Source of the DNA: Halichondria panicea
Taxonomy: Eukaryota > Porifera > Demospongiae > Suberitida > Halichondriidae
Reading direction: 5' to 3'
DNA length: 64,000 bases
Assembly: GCF_963675165.1 (NCBI RefSeq)
Contig: NC_087378.1
Span: 5,203,205 to 5,267,204, forward strand
Positions 1 to 11,248 of the stretch are shown here, piece after piece. Position numbers and translations under genes: made by a program. How positions within the stretch are numbered: the first letter of the stretch is position 1; the number at the start of each line of letters is the position of its first letter. Under the pieces are notes generated by a model, which was not told the origin of the DNA, did not search any database, and was given only the letters and a program-made list of their open reading frames with translations.

Positions 1-938
<938 letters not shown>

Positions 939-1493
939 ATGAAGTTTAGTAAGAGTGTCACTTCGTCAAGAAGAAAGTGCCGTAAGAGGCACTTTACGGC
1001 CCCTTCAAGCATCAGAAGGAAGCTGATGAGTGCACCTCTCTCCAAGGACCTCCGCAATAAGTACCATGTTAGGTCGATGCCTGTGCGCCGTGATGATGAA
1101 GTAGTGATCACCAGGGGACATTTCAAGGGCCAACAACCCAGCAAAGTGTTAACTGTATGTATTTAATTGTGCTGTATGAATTTCGATAACCAGCAACTTT
1201 TCTGATGTACAGGTTTATCGTAAGAGATGGGTGCTTCATCTTGAACGAATCCAGCGGGAGAAAGCTAACGGAGCTTCTGTGAACGTTGGTATCCACCCTA
1301 GCAAGGTACCATTCAATATTCTCATAAGTTTTCAGATACTACTTTTTTTATATAGGTGGAAATTACTAAATTGAAGCTGGACAAAGATCGCCGCAAGATT
1401 TTGGAGAGAAAGGCCAAGGCAAAACTTGCTGAAGAAAAGAAAGGAGCGGGAAAACACAAAGAGAAAGATGTGCAGTCAATGGACACTTCTTAA
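939..1493 (+). CDS. RPL26: 60S ribosomal protein L26 (uL24)
   Basis: Three exons, 939-1154, 1213-1305 and 1356-1493, join in phase 0 to give 148 residues; the human protein has 145. RPL26 binds 25S/28S rRNA near the polypeptide exit tunnel of the large subunit. The N-terminus [19 protein letters not shown] is typical. A KOW motif ([16 protein letters not shown]) lies around residues 50-66, followed by [20 protein letters not shown] and a Lys/Glu-rich C-terminal tail. Both introns are only about 50 bp with normal GT-AG ends. It is divergent from the kinase gene. Nothing is missing or broken. Confidence 0.97.
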
Positions 1494-1559
1494 CACTTTT
1501 GTGGAATGGCGAATGTTTTGAAAGAGAAAATTGTGTTTACTCAAGTCATAATTATGTTA

Positions 1560-1582
1560 CTCAAGAGTATAATACTCTTGTA
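1560..1582. repeat. Short perfect hairpin in the RPL26 3' flank
   Basis: AAGAGTATAATACTCTT forms a self-complementary palindrome about 70 bp past the RPL26 stop. It could be a 3'-end structure or the relic of a small element. Function is not known. Confidence 0.4.
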
Positions 1583-1596
1583 TACGTACTGTAAGC

Positions 1597-1770
1597 TTAT
1601 AGCGCGAAATTTTCGAGGCATTTGAATTTTGTGGAATGGTCTCGAAATAAATTTCGTGGGGTTGACTGCTTACCGGAATATACCAGATAATATTAATAAT
1701 TGTAAATAAATGTTTGTGTAGGGCTAAATTAACCTACGAAAAAACAGCAAAAATTTCGTGCTATAAGGTA
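1597..1770. mobile_element. MITE, TACCGTATAGCGCGAAATT family
   Basis: A short non-coding inverted-repeat element. Its left end reads TATAGCGCGAAATTTTCGAG and its right end AAATTTCGTGCTATAAGGTA. Related copies lie at 5952-6194, 6624-6790, 12080-12175 (half copy), 26182-26390, 61850-62075 and 52091-52271. The ends TACCGTATAGCG...CGCTATACGGTA and the TA flanks suggest a Tc1/mariner-like non-autonomous family. The superfamily is inferred. Confidence 0.7.
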
Positions 1771-2096
1771 TTTCATTGTGCCAAAACAAATTTTTGTGCA
1801 TGACGTGCATACCATAATTATAATGGCGTTGGTGTATATTGTCGTGTAGCTTTGTAAGTGATATATGAGTGTATATAATAATTATATATACATGTAGATT
1901 TAATCCCATAATTATGCTATAATTATATCTTCGTTCTAATTACAGCACCCCTATAAGATGTACTTGACCATAATAAATTATGTGGTTGTCTACACAGCAA
2001 AATTTTTGGGTTCTGTAATTAGTGTGTTCATGATCAATATGTCTTGAGAAACCAATCAAATTGTTACATAAAGAAACATAATAATGCACCTAGCAC

Positions 2097-3219
2097 TCAA
2101 AGATTTGCCTGTTTTCTATACTGTTTCTGAACAATATCTCCTATGTCTTTAGCACAGCCCCAGCTGAGAACAACCCCTTGTCCACCGTGACCATAGCAGT
2201 GGATGACGACGCTTCCAGTGGGCCCAGTCTCTGTATCTAAACGTACACGACTCCTCAAAGGCCTTAATCCAGACCAACCACCTAATATCTGAGCTTTGCG
2301 TAGGCTTGGATTGAGCTTGAAACATCTTTCTAAGATTCCTTGTGTAGTTGAAGAATCAGGTTCCTCACTGGCATTTCCGATTTCAGCCGTTCCGCCTAAA
2401 ACAACGGTGTCAGCTCGTGGAATAATATATGTCAAGTCAAGACCTATTTCATCAACTATGAAGGCAGAAATCCAAGGAGCCTTGACCAACAGTCCTTGGC
2501 CCCTGCATGGTTTCATATCATGCTCTTCAACAAGGTTGCCAGCTCGCATACCAGTGCAGTTGACTACAATATCATAGGTTGAAAGCTCATTCAGTGACTC
2601 AATTTTACGCTTTATAATTGTTCCACAATTTGTCAGAAATTCTTTCATCATCCATCTCATATAGTTGGAGCAGTCGACTATGTAGGTGGTGAAGGCCCAC
2701 AATTCAGTACAAGCAGGAGGTGCATTAGCTGTAATTGCCTCAGTGGATTTTGGATTAACCCGCCTAAAACCAAACACACACTCTTTCCACCACGGATCAT
2801 GTGCATCCTCATAGCAGGTCAAATAGCCAGTCCTTAAACAAATCTGGATTTCGGCATTGACTTCAGAGCGATAAATGGAATGAAATTTTGCGAATGTTTC
2901 ACGGGTCCATTTCTTCATGTTTTCTTGGTATTCTGATTCACCACTGTCACGTTCACTGTATTTTAATACGAACCTGCGTAGATTAATGTTTGCAAGCAGG
3001 TACTACTCACCTCTCTTTAAGTTCCTCACTCAGGTCAAAGGGCCATAAAATCATTCCTGTCAGATCAGAGGCAGTATCAGGAGTAAACTTGTCTGCTATC
3101 AAATGCACTTGCACCATATCAGGGAATTTCTCTGTGATATGCAGGGCGGCAGAGAGCCCAATTACTCCAGCACCAACCACAGCAATACGCAGTTTCTTGA
3201 GTGTTAATACTGTAGACAT
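2097..3219 (-). CDS. DDO: D-aspartate oxidase (FAD-dependent, peroxisomal)
   Basis: Two exons, 3011-3219 and 2097-2955, give 355 residues; the human enzyme is of similar size. The enzyme oxidatively deaminates D-aspartate and related acidic D-amino acids, releasing H2O2. The FAD-binding GxGxxG loop (VVGAGVIGLSAAL) is at residues 14-26. Further family landmarks are DIVVNCTGM, the substrate-pocket segment GLRPLRSRVRLDTE, and YGHGGQGVVLSWG near the C-terminus. The protein ends QANL, which resembles catalase-type (ANL) and DDO-type (SNL) peroxisomal targeting signals. It is divergent from the myosin light chain gene, with 304 bp between start codons. D-amino-acid oxidase is the nearest alternative. 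I favour DDO from the overall pattern, and substrate preference is inferred. Confidence 0.88.
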
Positions 3220-3523
3220 AATGTCTTTTCAACTTTGTTATAAGCTATAATTATTTTTGTGCTGACGTGACACAGTCATCTGTCCAGTTCAGCGCATGCG
3301 CAAGTGCTGGGCACACTTAACCCCACCCATGTACTTAGTGGCCCACAACAATTTTTGTGTGAGGTCATTAATAATTCCTTTGCGGTTGCTATTCTACTAT
3401 CAAGTATTAAAGAAGCGAGATCAAGAAGGCCAGTCACGTCAATCGTCTAGCTATAGCGTCAAGCAGCTACACAATTGTACCAGTACATTTCTACTTTATA
3501 TCCTGATCTGTAAAAAGAACAAA
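3220..3523. promoter_or_regulatory. Bidirectional promoter between DDO and the myosin light chain, with an NRF1-like site
   Basis: The two start codons are 304 bp apart on opposite strands. The palindrome GCGCATGCGC at about 3292-3301 matches the core of the NRF1 consensus, common in animal bidirectional housekeeping promoters. Similar GCGCATGCGC words occur inside transposons elsewhere in the window, so the site could also be of repeat origin. Confidence 0.45.
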
Positions 3524-4813
3524 ATGGTAAGCCTATGCGCTAAATCGAGTGTTAGCTTGGTAGTCTGATTTCAATAATAGCTAGACTGTAAATTTAATAA
3601 TAAATTAATCTAGGCTAGTTTTATGAATTGTCGTTGGACCAAATCATGTATGGGTTGTGGCAGTTCGTGTTGCCTGTAATTGTTAAACTCTACAGAGTCG
3701 GGCACGAGCAGCTGGCAAGAAGCACCCCAAGAAGCGTGGGCAAAGAGCTACGTCAAACATCTTTGCGATGTTCGATCAGGCTCAAATTCAAGAATTTAAA
3801 GAGGTAAGACATTTGTAAGACAGTTGTCTTTATGTCCAACAAGTAAGCTTTACACAGTAAACATGTAAGATGATCAACTTGTGTATCACATTTCATATTC
3901 ACTCCCACTCGATAAACTATCTGATAGCTAACCTGTGTACCCTTCACCCACAGGCATTCAACATGATCGATCAGAACAGAGATGGTTTTATTGACCACGA
4001 GGATTTAAAAGATATGCTTGCTTCTCTTGGTGGGTATGCTAAAGTAAACAACTGTTGTTTATTGCTATGCTAATATTGCAATGCCTACAGTATTTCCTAT
4101 AGACTGTTGATGGGTGTCCCTTACTGTATCCAGTAGCGAGTTCAAAGCTTACCTAGTATGTGTGTGTTTGCAGGTCAGGAACCTGGCGATTCGGTTATAG
4201 ATGGCATGATGAAAGAAGCACCTGGACCTCTAAACTTCACCATGTTCTTGACTCTGTTTGGAGAAAAACTTACCGGTAAGTTTCATGATTATCTATAATT
4301 ATACCCAGGTACGTAGTAACTACATCAGGAGTGCAAACTCATTTTGCTGTTGTCCTTATATGGTCACAGTTTGGTATTGTGTTATGCACACATTCTTGGC
4401 ATGTCTTTAAGGTGATTGTATTGTGCAGAAGTGTTGAATACGCTTTGTGCATGTAGGTACTGATCCAGAAGATGTGATTCGAAATGCTTTCGCTTGCTTT
4501 GACGAGGAGGGTTCTGGAAAAATCAGTGAGGATCATCTTAGAGAACTCCTAACCACTATGGGAGACAGATTCACTGATGCTGAGGTATTGACGTACATGT
4601 AGTTGTGTAAATCAGTGGGTGTCCATGTATGTTGTATGTGGTATGTTTACCCCTACTCAGTGCTGTAGTTGGGTATACGATACATATTATAATTATGGTT
4701 GCAACATGCTCCAGGTTGATCAGATGCTTCGCGGTGCCCCAGTAGACAGTGCTGGAAACTTCGACTACAATGCATTCACTCGAATTCTCAAGCATGGCAC
4801 CAAGGATGAATAG
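3524..4813 (+). CDS. Myosin regulatory light chain (MYL9/MYL12 type, non-muscle/smooth)
   Basis: Six exons: 3524-3526, 3696-3803, 3954-4029, 4174-4275, 4457-4584 and 4715-4813, giving 171 residues. The light chain binds the neck of myosin II heavy chain. Phosphorylation by MLCK or ROCK activates the motor. The phosphorylation site QRATSN (Thr20/Ser21, matching human Thr18/Ser19) is intact. The first EF-hand loop [13 protein letters not shown] looks Ca/Mg-competent. Later family blocks are [33 protein letters not shown] and FTRILKHG. The first coding exon contains only the ATG, followed directly by GTAAGC. Length and order match the family closely. Confidence 0.95.
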
Positions 4814-5220
4814 ACACTGTCAGTATCAAACCCTCTATTTTATATTACCTGTTGATTCTATATATCGGACACAGCAGTAGCATTTTAGCATTTAGTACAA
4901 GATTCTGGAATAGGATGTTTTGAAACTGTCATTCTTAACACATGTAGCCAATCATGTTACATGTAAGTAGTTAGTTGTTGTAACTTTTAATTACATAGCT
5001 GTTTCATGGCATAGACCAATAGTTTTGGCCATGTCGATCTCATAACTAAAGTATATTGTACATACATTCATAGAGTATATCACAACCTGACCATGGATAC
5101 AAGAATAATTATGTTTACAATCTTGTAACTAAGATGAGTGTATAATCACAACCTGACTATGGTATATATAGCTAGTACATACAAACAGCAGCGATTTTTT
5201 TATGAACACTTATTTCGCAT
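4814..5220. other. Intergenic 3'-3' spacer between the myosin light chain and MTRF1L
   Basis: About 400 bp of AT-rich sequence between two convergent gene ends. I see only weak internal repetition of 'cacaacctgac(c/t)atgg' near 5080-5160, and no gene. Confidence 0.5.
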
Positions 5221-8200
5221 TTATTCACCACTCAAACCAATTATTAGCTCTTCTTCCTCTCGTAGCCTCAGCTGAGCTATAACAGTGTCTAATGTGTCTC
5301 CTCCAGAAAGGAACTCTTCCACACCATGAGTAGTGTAGCCTAGGCGATGATCAGTCACTCTGTCTTGAGGGAAATTATACGTTCGAATCTTCTCAAATCG
5401 CTCTTGTGTCCCCATCTGTTGTCGGCGCTGCTCACTTCTCTCTTGCATTAATCTCTGACGCTTCTGCTCATAAAGGCGAGCATGAAGAATCTTCATGGCT
5501 TTAGCTCGATTCTGTAAGAGAATACATGTGCCACTGTGTTTGCTTAAGATATACATACCGTACGTATAGGTTAATTACTCATGCACAAGGAATGTACAGC
5601 TAATACAACTCAAGCCCGAGCACAAAAGTTGTATTAGCAGTACCACCATGTGTGTCAAAACGTAGGAATAATGTCTGTATATCCAGCGTTAAGATTTCTA
5701 TATACGTGGTGGATATAAATTATAATGTATTATATCCTGTGGATATAACCTCAGTCCCACACTGTAATCGGCCTGGGACTGAGGCTAAGACAGTGTATAT
5801 AATTATTATCTATAGTGCATATACACATCCAGCGTGGATACCGTATTAGTAAAATCTTTTGCAAGTCAAACACATAATTATGTGAACTTTGCAAGAGTTG
5901 ATCAATTCGCAACAATAAAATCGCAAAACCTAAATAAGTACTGGTATTTAAATACCGTATAGCGCGAAATTTTCGAGGGGCTTAATTTTCGCGGATTTCG
6001 TGGGTTAAAATTCTACACAAAAATTAAGTCCACAAAAATTGTTCTTTAATTAGAATTACCTGCTATAACATGCAAAGAGATTTAAATGCGTGGCTTCCGG
6101 TAAGCAGTCATTCCGCAAACATTGTGTAACGAAATGGCTTTTAGAGGCCAATCCACGAAATGTAAGTACCTTGAAAATTTCGCGCTATAGGGTATACACA
6201 ATCCTTGCCAGAACGCAATAGTTAGATCACAAAGGGTCAATTTTCCTGATTAGGTTCATTCGCAAAGGTTTTCACCCGCAAATATTCTAGTATTACTGTA
6301 ATACGGTATACACATTACATGTGGATATAGATGCAGTCTCGCAAGCCACTCCTCTTCACACAAAAGAAAGGTCTGGCAACTGTGTGTATGTGGAGTCCCC
6401 TGTGCCGCCAATCGTATTGTAGATTTGTAACCATCAACCAACTCGTATCATAAAACCACACCCACATGATGTCATGCGTTTGTGGTTTATAACTGTAAGC
6501 AGAGTCATGAGTTGTTTCCTCGAGGTGTACAAGCTGTAAGTAAGCTGCTAGGGTATGAAGTGTAACAGTGCTAACAAGTGTTAATCGTGTTCAGAAAACT
6601 TCGCTAAAAGAAACTAGTATATATAGTATAGCGCAACATTTTTGAGGCTCTTAAATTTCTCTTAAAGCATTTTGTTGAGTAAATTTCATGGGTTCTGCTT
6701 GCCGGAAGCCATGCCTTTAATCTTTGCACATTATAGCAGAACAATTTTCGTGGACTTTCGTAAACAGCAACAATTTCGCACTATACGGTAATATAGCAAC
6801 TAGTATAGTCTTCAGGCTCTTCAATAAATACATACAATAATGTATTTGCGTTATTGCATGTTAAATTCAAAGGTCAGGCTTGCCGTAAGTATTTTTACTT
6901 TGACCTTCAGATCTCCTCTGGTATAAGGTTATTACATACATATCACATAGATTTGATATCTACACATAATTGTATCCACTTGTAATGTGTATACATCTAT
7001 CCACATGGGATTATAAAGATACATCCACACGGGACATATTTATTATACCCACGCTGGATATACGTATAATGTGATGCACGCTGGATATATCCCCTGCAAT
7101 GTAAATATAATTATGTGTACTACTCTAAAATTGTAATTATATCCACACTGGATATACATATACATTATTCCCGCAAAAGCATTAGTTTTGACACACACGG
7201 CACCCAGATATATAATACATTGTATAACTAGAGCACTGAAGTGCAAACCCTCGGCATCAATTTGAGGTTTAGTGAGTCTCAGCCTCGAGTCAAAGCCGCG
7301 TGTACATCTAGGTCAACGTGCAGGTTCGCTTTTGTTTGAAATCTGTTGTGTTGAGGCTATTCATATTACAAACACAGTGCTATCGCATCCAGGTGAGTAG
7401 ACTCAGAATACACAGAACAACAGACAGACAGACTGACCGACTACTACGTATACCCCGTGGTGCCTCGGGTTAATTATACCAACATGTAAGTGGTTACTAT
7501 ATACAGCACTTCATCTATCACGATACAAGGTGCACTGCATGGCACTAGATATGGCACTGGATGGCGAACGCTACCTTGTGTTGGGACTTCTCATCCTGGA
7601 TGCTGATTACAATCCCAGTCGGCAAGTGTGTGAGACGAATGGCACTGTCAGTGGTGTTGACATGTTGACCACCCGCTCTGTGGACAACAATAATTATGCT
7701 TTAATTCACAGAATAATAATCTTACCCAGAGGCTCGCATTGTGTCAATCTTTATGTCACTGGGACTTATCTCCACTTCAATCTGAATCAAAATCCCAAAT
7801 GACAACTGCCTGCCGATGTGGACTAATAAACTTGTAGTACATTATATCTCCTATCATCAAGCAAAAAATGCATTTGTCAGATAACCAGCAGTTTGTACAC
7901 TTTCTAGGCCGGATCATCCTTATTACCTGTGTTGGTTGAGGTAGAATGACGATACTCATGGTGCTGGTGTGTACTCTCCCCATCCCCTCAGTGATAGGCA
8001 CTCTCTGCACCCGGTGCACTCCCACCTCATGTTTGAGCATTCCAAACACCTCTCCACCACTCACACTAGCAACTGCATGCTGACCAATAATGGACATTAA
8101 AACGTTGAACGCAAGTACTGTAGAGACACACACACGTAAAGAAAGGTTTACAGATAAGTGTAAATTTCTATTTCTGTGTATCAACTCTTACACTAGCGCG

Positions 8201-9603
8201 ACTATTATACTGTGCATAAAACTAACCTTTTACCCAAAACTAACCTTGTACCCACCAGCATCACTTCTATCAATGGACAACTGCTCAAATGCCCACATTT
8301 TATAGCCAGCAAACCTGAAGTATAAATTCAAGTTATACATTCCAAACCATGAGGTCTTTCTTACCTCTGATACATTTGAAAGATTTCAGCTGCAAATAAA
8401 GATGCCTCAACACCACCAGCACCTGCATGTAAATGTACAAACTCAACCCTGAATCGAACAGTATCTTCCAGGTTCTAAAAAGTACAGGTATATACCTGCT
8501 CTCACTTCGAGTATGGCGCTGTGATTGTCTGCTTCATCTCGTGGCAGCACAGATTCTATCAGAAGGGTCTACTAAGGTATTAAAATTGTTAACATAATTG
8601 ATTTAGGTTCAATACCTTAATTTGCTCCAGTTCTCTGTTGCATTGCCGCAACTCCTCCTGTGCCAGTTGCTTCATGTCGCCAACTTCAGAACACAAATGC
8701 TGAAGCTCACCAATTTCCTGTAAAATAGTTTTTTTAAACCACCACACTTCAAGAATTGTTTGAAAGTTTACTTCAGATTTGCCTTCCAATTTCTGAACAA
8801 GTTTCACGACAGGTTCCAACTTAGACAGTGACTGATAAAGACTAGGGAGGTCCTGTTGGCTGCCAGAGTTAGCCTTTTCTACGAGTGCCTTGTATTGGTC
8901 CATCAGCCTTGATACATGTGCCCATAGGTTAGGCGTTAGATCAAGCTTTGCTCCAGACGACAGCACTATGAAAATTCAAAGGTAATTATTGTGCAAAGAC
9001 TACAGGCTCATTGTGTGCAACCACTGATAGACCTAAAGGAGGTCCGACAACCATGCGTCTAACATTAACTAAAACAGCATTTTCATATAACTTGCCTGTA
9101 TAGAGGTACGTGTTGCACTCTTAGACTCATATTGCATAGGTCTAGTTTTAGCAATAGGAGCTTTAACTCTCTCAGAAAAATCTGTAAAGACAAGTTTTAT
9201 ATGCTGATTCAGCATGCTAGGTGCACAGTTGTCGGACCCCTGGATTTAGACTAGCGTAGTCGCTAACTTTAAAAATATTAGTTTCAGCTTTGAGTCCATG
9301 GTAATTAGTATACCGTAATTGATGTATTACAAAGTGGCACTTAAATTATGGTGGCGTTGACAACTTGTATCGCAGAACATTATTTTTACACACTACACAG
9401 CTACATACAGTCCAGGGGAACCATGAGCAGTGCAACGAAAGGTCCGCAAAGACTGTGTGGACCATCTGTTCTGCAACAGACAGTCCAGGGGGACTGATTA
9501 TTGTGTAACACATCTCACCCCTCATTGCCTGTTGCAGTGGCAGAGATTTGGCTATCAATGCTCTGATGTGGAGGCTTGATATTCTCCTCATCCAATTCAT
9601 CAC
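5221..9603 (-). CDS. MTRF1L: Mitochondrial peptide chain release factor 1a-like (mtRF1a)
   Basis: Ten exons: 9519-9603, 8772-8965, 8616-8717, 8496-8568, 8365-8422, 8245-8314, 7927-8079, 7726-7781, 7575-7677 and 5221-5511. They give 394 residues with consistent phases. The protein releases finished peptides at UAA/UAG in mitochondria. The N-terminus ([19 protein letters not shown]) is basic, lacks acidic residues and looks like a matrix-targeting presequence. The decoding block [18 protein letters not shown] has a PxT motif (PIT), as in RF1. The catalytic loop [17 protein letters not shown] holds the GGQ. The C-terminus has the usual RVTDHR segment and an acidic tail. The GGQ is reached through a 56-bp exon. 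The last intron (5512-7574) is stuffed with nested MITEs. The first-exon junction fits phase but is the least certain. Confidence 0.92.
5838..6310. mobile_element. MITE of the ATACCGTATTA / 'TTTGCGAG' family, interrupted by another MITE
   Basis: Ends ATACCGTATTAGTAAAATCT and TTACTGTAATACGGTAT are inverted. The body (TTGATCAATTCGCAACAATAA, then AACGCAATAGTTAGATC) matches an uninterrupted relative at 21293-21480 and a diverged one at 48670-48894. Comparison with the 21.3 kb copy shows that the segment 5952-6194 is an insertion. Confidence 0.65.
5952..6194. mobile_element. MITE of the TACCGTATAGCGCG family, nested insertion
   Basis: TACCGTATAGCGCGAAATTT at the left and AAATTTCGCGCTATAGGGTA at the right are near-perfect inverted ends. 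The element sits inside the 5838-6310 element, so it is younger than its host. Confidence 0.7.
6624..6790. mobile_element. MITE of the TACCGTATAGCGCG family
   Basis: Left end TATAGCGCAACATTTTTGAG and right end CAATTTCGCACTATACGGTA. This is a third, more diverged copy within the same MTRF1L intron. Confidence 0.6.
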
Positions 9604-9907
9604 ATCACAGATTTTACAGGGTAGAGTCTAGTAAAATACGATGACTGGGTGATTTTCTTTGAGGGACCACTCCACTATAGCTAGCACTGTAGAAGAATAC
9701 ATAGATATGGCGTGATATGGGCACACGAATTATGTACGCACATAAATGCAACAGTAGCACGTTGCATGGGATCGCCATTACTGTGGCTGTATAATCAAGG
9801 ATTCGAGGCTATCCATCCCACTAGCTAGTGCGGCCTGGTAATCGAGGTACTTAAGTAGCCTCGATTACTTAGAGTGTATGGAATCAAGGCTAAGACTTAG
9901 CCTAAAT
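9604..9907. other. Upstream of MTRF1L: short inverted TAGCCTCG-like sequences
   Basis: About 300 bp that hold the presumed MTRF1L promoter. TAGCCTCGATTAC at 9856 faces GGAATCAAGGCTA ending at 9892. This resembles the 46-bp mini-element at 13604, but the flanking duplication is not convincing. Confidence 0.4.
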
Positions 9908-10062
9908 CCACGCATCAGAGTAGGTCCGACAGGCGACAGGCGCGGTGCAGCTCAAGTAATTAGCCCTTTGATTACTCTCAGCAAAAACATACGACGTGGA
10001 CGGATAATTATTCAAAGGCTAATTGCCTGAGCTGCACCGCGCCTCCTCTGTCCACGCATGAT
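9908..10062. repeat. Imperfect inverted repeat next to the minisatellite
   Basis: CCACGCATCAGAG...AGGCGCGGTGCAGCTCA (9910-9955) pairs with TGAGCTGCACCGCGCCTC...CCACGCATGATC (about 10027-10062). The unpaired centre is about 60 bp. It directly abuts the 8/9-bp tandem array and may be an element end or a folding boundary. Confidence 0.6.
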
Positions 10063-10076
10063 CACTTGCATTGCAT

Positions 10077-11248
10077 GCACCGTTGCATCTGTTGCATCTG
10101 TTGCACCGTTGCATCTGTTGCACCGTTGCATCTGTTGCACCGTTGCATCTGTTGCACTGTTGCATCTGTTGCATCTGTTGCACCGTTGCATCTGTTGCAT
10201 CTGTTGCACCGTTGCATCTGTTGCACCGTTGCATCTGTTGCACCGTTGCATCTGTTGCATCTGTTGCATCTGTTGCACCGTTGCATCTGTTGCATCTGTT
10301 GCATCTGTTGCACCGCTGCATCTGTTGCATCGTTGCATCTATTGCACCGTTGCATCTGTTGCACCGTTGCATCTGTTGCATCTGTTGCATCTGTTGCACC
10401 GTTGCATCTGTTGCACCGTTGCATCTGTTGCATCTGTTGCACCGTTGCATCTGTTGCATCTGTTGCACCGTTGCATCTGTTGCATCTGTTGCACCGTTGC
10501 ATCTGTTGCACCGTTGCATCTGTTGCATCTGTTGCATCTGTTGCACCGTTGCATCTGTTGCATCTTTTCCACGGTTGCATCTGTTGCACCGTTGCACCTG
10601 TTGCACCGTTGCATCTGTTGCATCTGTTGCATCTGTTGCACCGTTGCATCTGTTGCATCTGTTGCACCGTTGCATCTGTTGCATCTGTTGCATCTGTTGC
10701 ACCGTTGCATCTGTTGCACCGTTGCATCTGTTGCACCGTTGCATCTGTTGCATCTGTTGCATCTGTTGCATCTGTTGCACCGTTGCACCTGTTGCACCGT
10801 TGCATCTGTTGCACCGTTGCATCTGTTGCATCTGTTGCACCGTTGCATCTGTTGCATCTTTTCCACGGTTGCATCTGTTGCACCGTTGCACCTGTTGCAC
10901 CGTTGCATCTGTTGCATCTGTTGCACCGTTGCACCGTTGCATCTGTTGCATCTGTTGCATCTGTTGCATCTGTTGCACCATTGCATCTGTTGCATCTGTT
11001 GCATCTGTTGCACCGTTGCATCTGTTGCACCGTTGCATCTGTTGCATCTGTTGCACCGTTGCATCTGTTGCATCTGTTGCATCTGTTGCACCGCTGCATC
11101 TGTTGCATCGTTGCATCTGTTGCACCGTTGCATCTGTTGCACCGTTGCATCTGTTGCATCTGTTGCACCGTTGCATCTGTTGCACCGTTGCATCTGTTGC
11201 ATCTGTTGCATCTGTTGCACCGTTGCATCTGTTGCACCGTTGCATCTG
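10077..11248. repeat. Minisatellite of mixed 9-bp (TTGCATCTG) and 8-bp (TTGCACCG) units
   Basis: About 1.17 kb of uninterrupted tandem units drawn from two types, a 9-mer (TTGCATCTG) and an 8-mer (TTGCACCG). The order is irregular: single 8-mers are separated by runs of one to four 9-mers. Rare variants (TTGCACTG, TTGCATCTTTTCCACGG, CTGCATCTG, TTGCACCTG) act as landmarks. Neither unit contains a stop codon in any frame of either strand, and each 8-mer shifts the frame. Long open frames of 340-420 codons therefore appear in several frames on both strands. I regard these as compositional artefacts, not genes. Confidence 0.95.

Larger units (their letters stand above)
5641..7205. mobile_element. 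Composite inverted-repeat region with nested MITEs inside the last MTRF1L intron
   Basis: The left end (5641-5690: ...ATGTGTGTCAAAAC... then ATATCCAGCGT) is repeated in inverted form at about 7149-7205 (ATATCCACACTGG... then GTTTTGACACACA). 'CCACACTGGATATA'-like words recur at 5676, 5707, 5830, 6960-7090 and 7140. Inside lie one MITE carrying another (5838-6310 and 5952-6194) and a third at 6624-6790. No coding potential is seen. Confidence 0.6.

Noticed and set aside
7530-7802. 90-codon plus-strand frame at 7530
   Set aside because: It is antisense to the MTRF1L exons that encode the GGQ loop.
9346-9518. Longer first exon for MTRF1L reading on through [12 protein letters not shown]...
   Set aside because: The donor at 9519/9518 (AGGG|GTGAGA) is strong and in the phase needed by exon 2. 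The later donor near 9409 is not.
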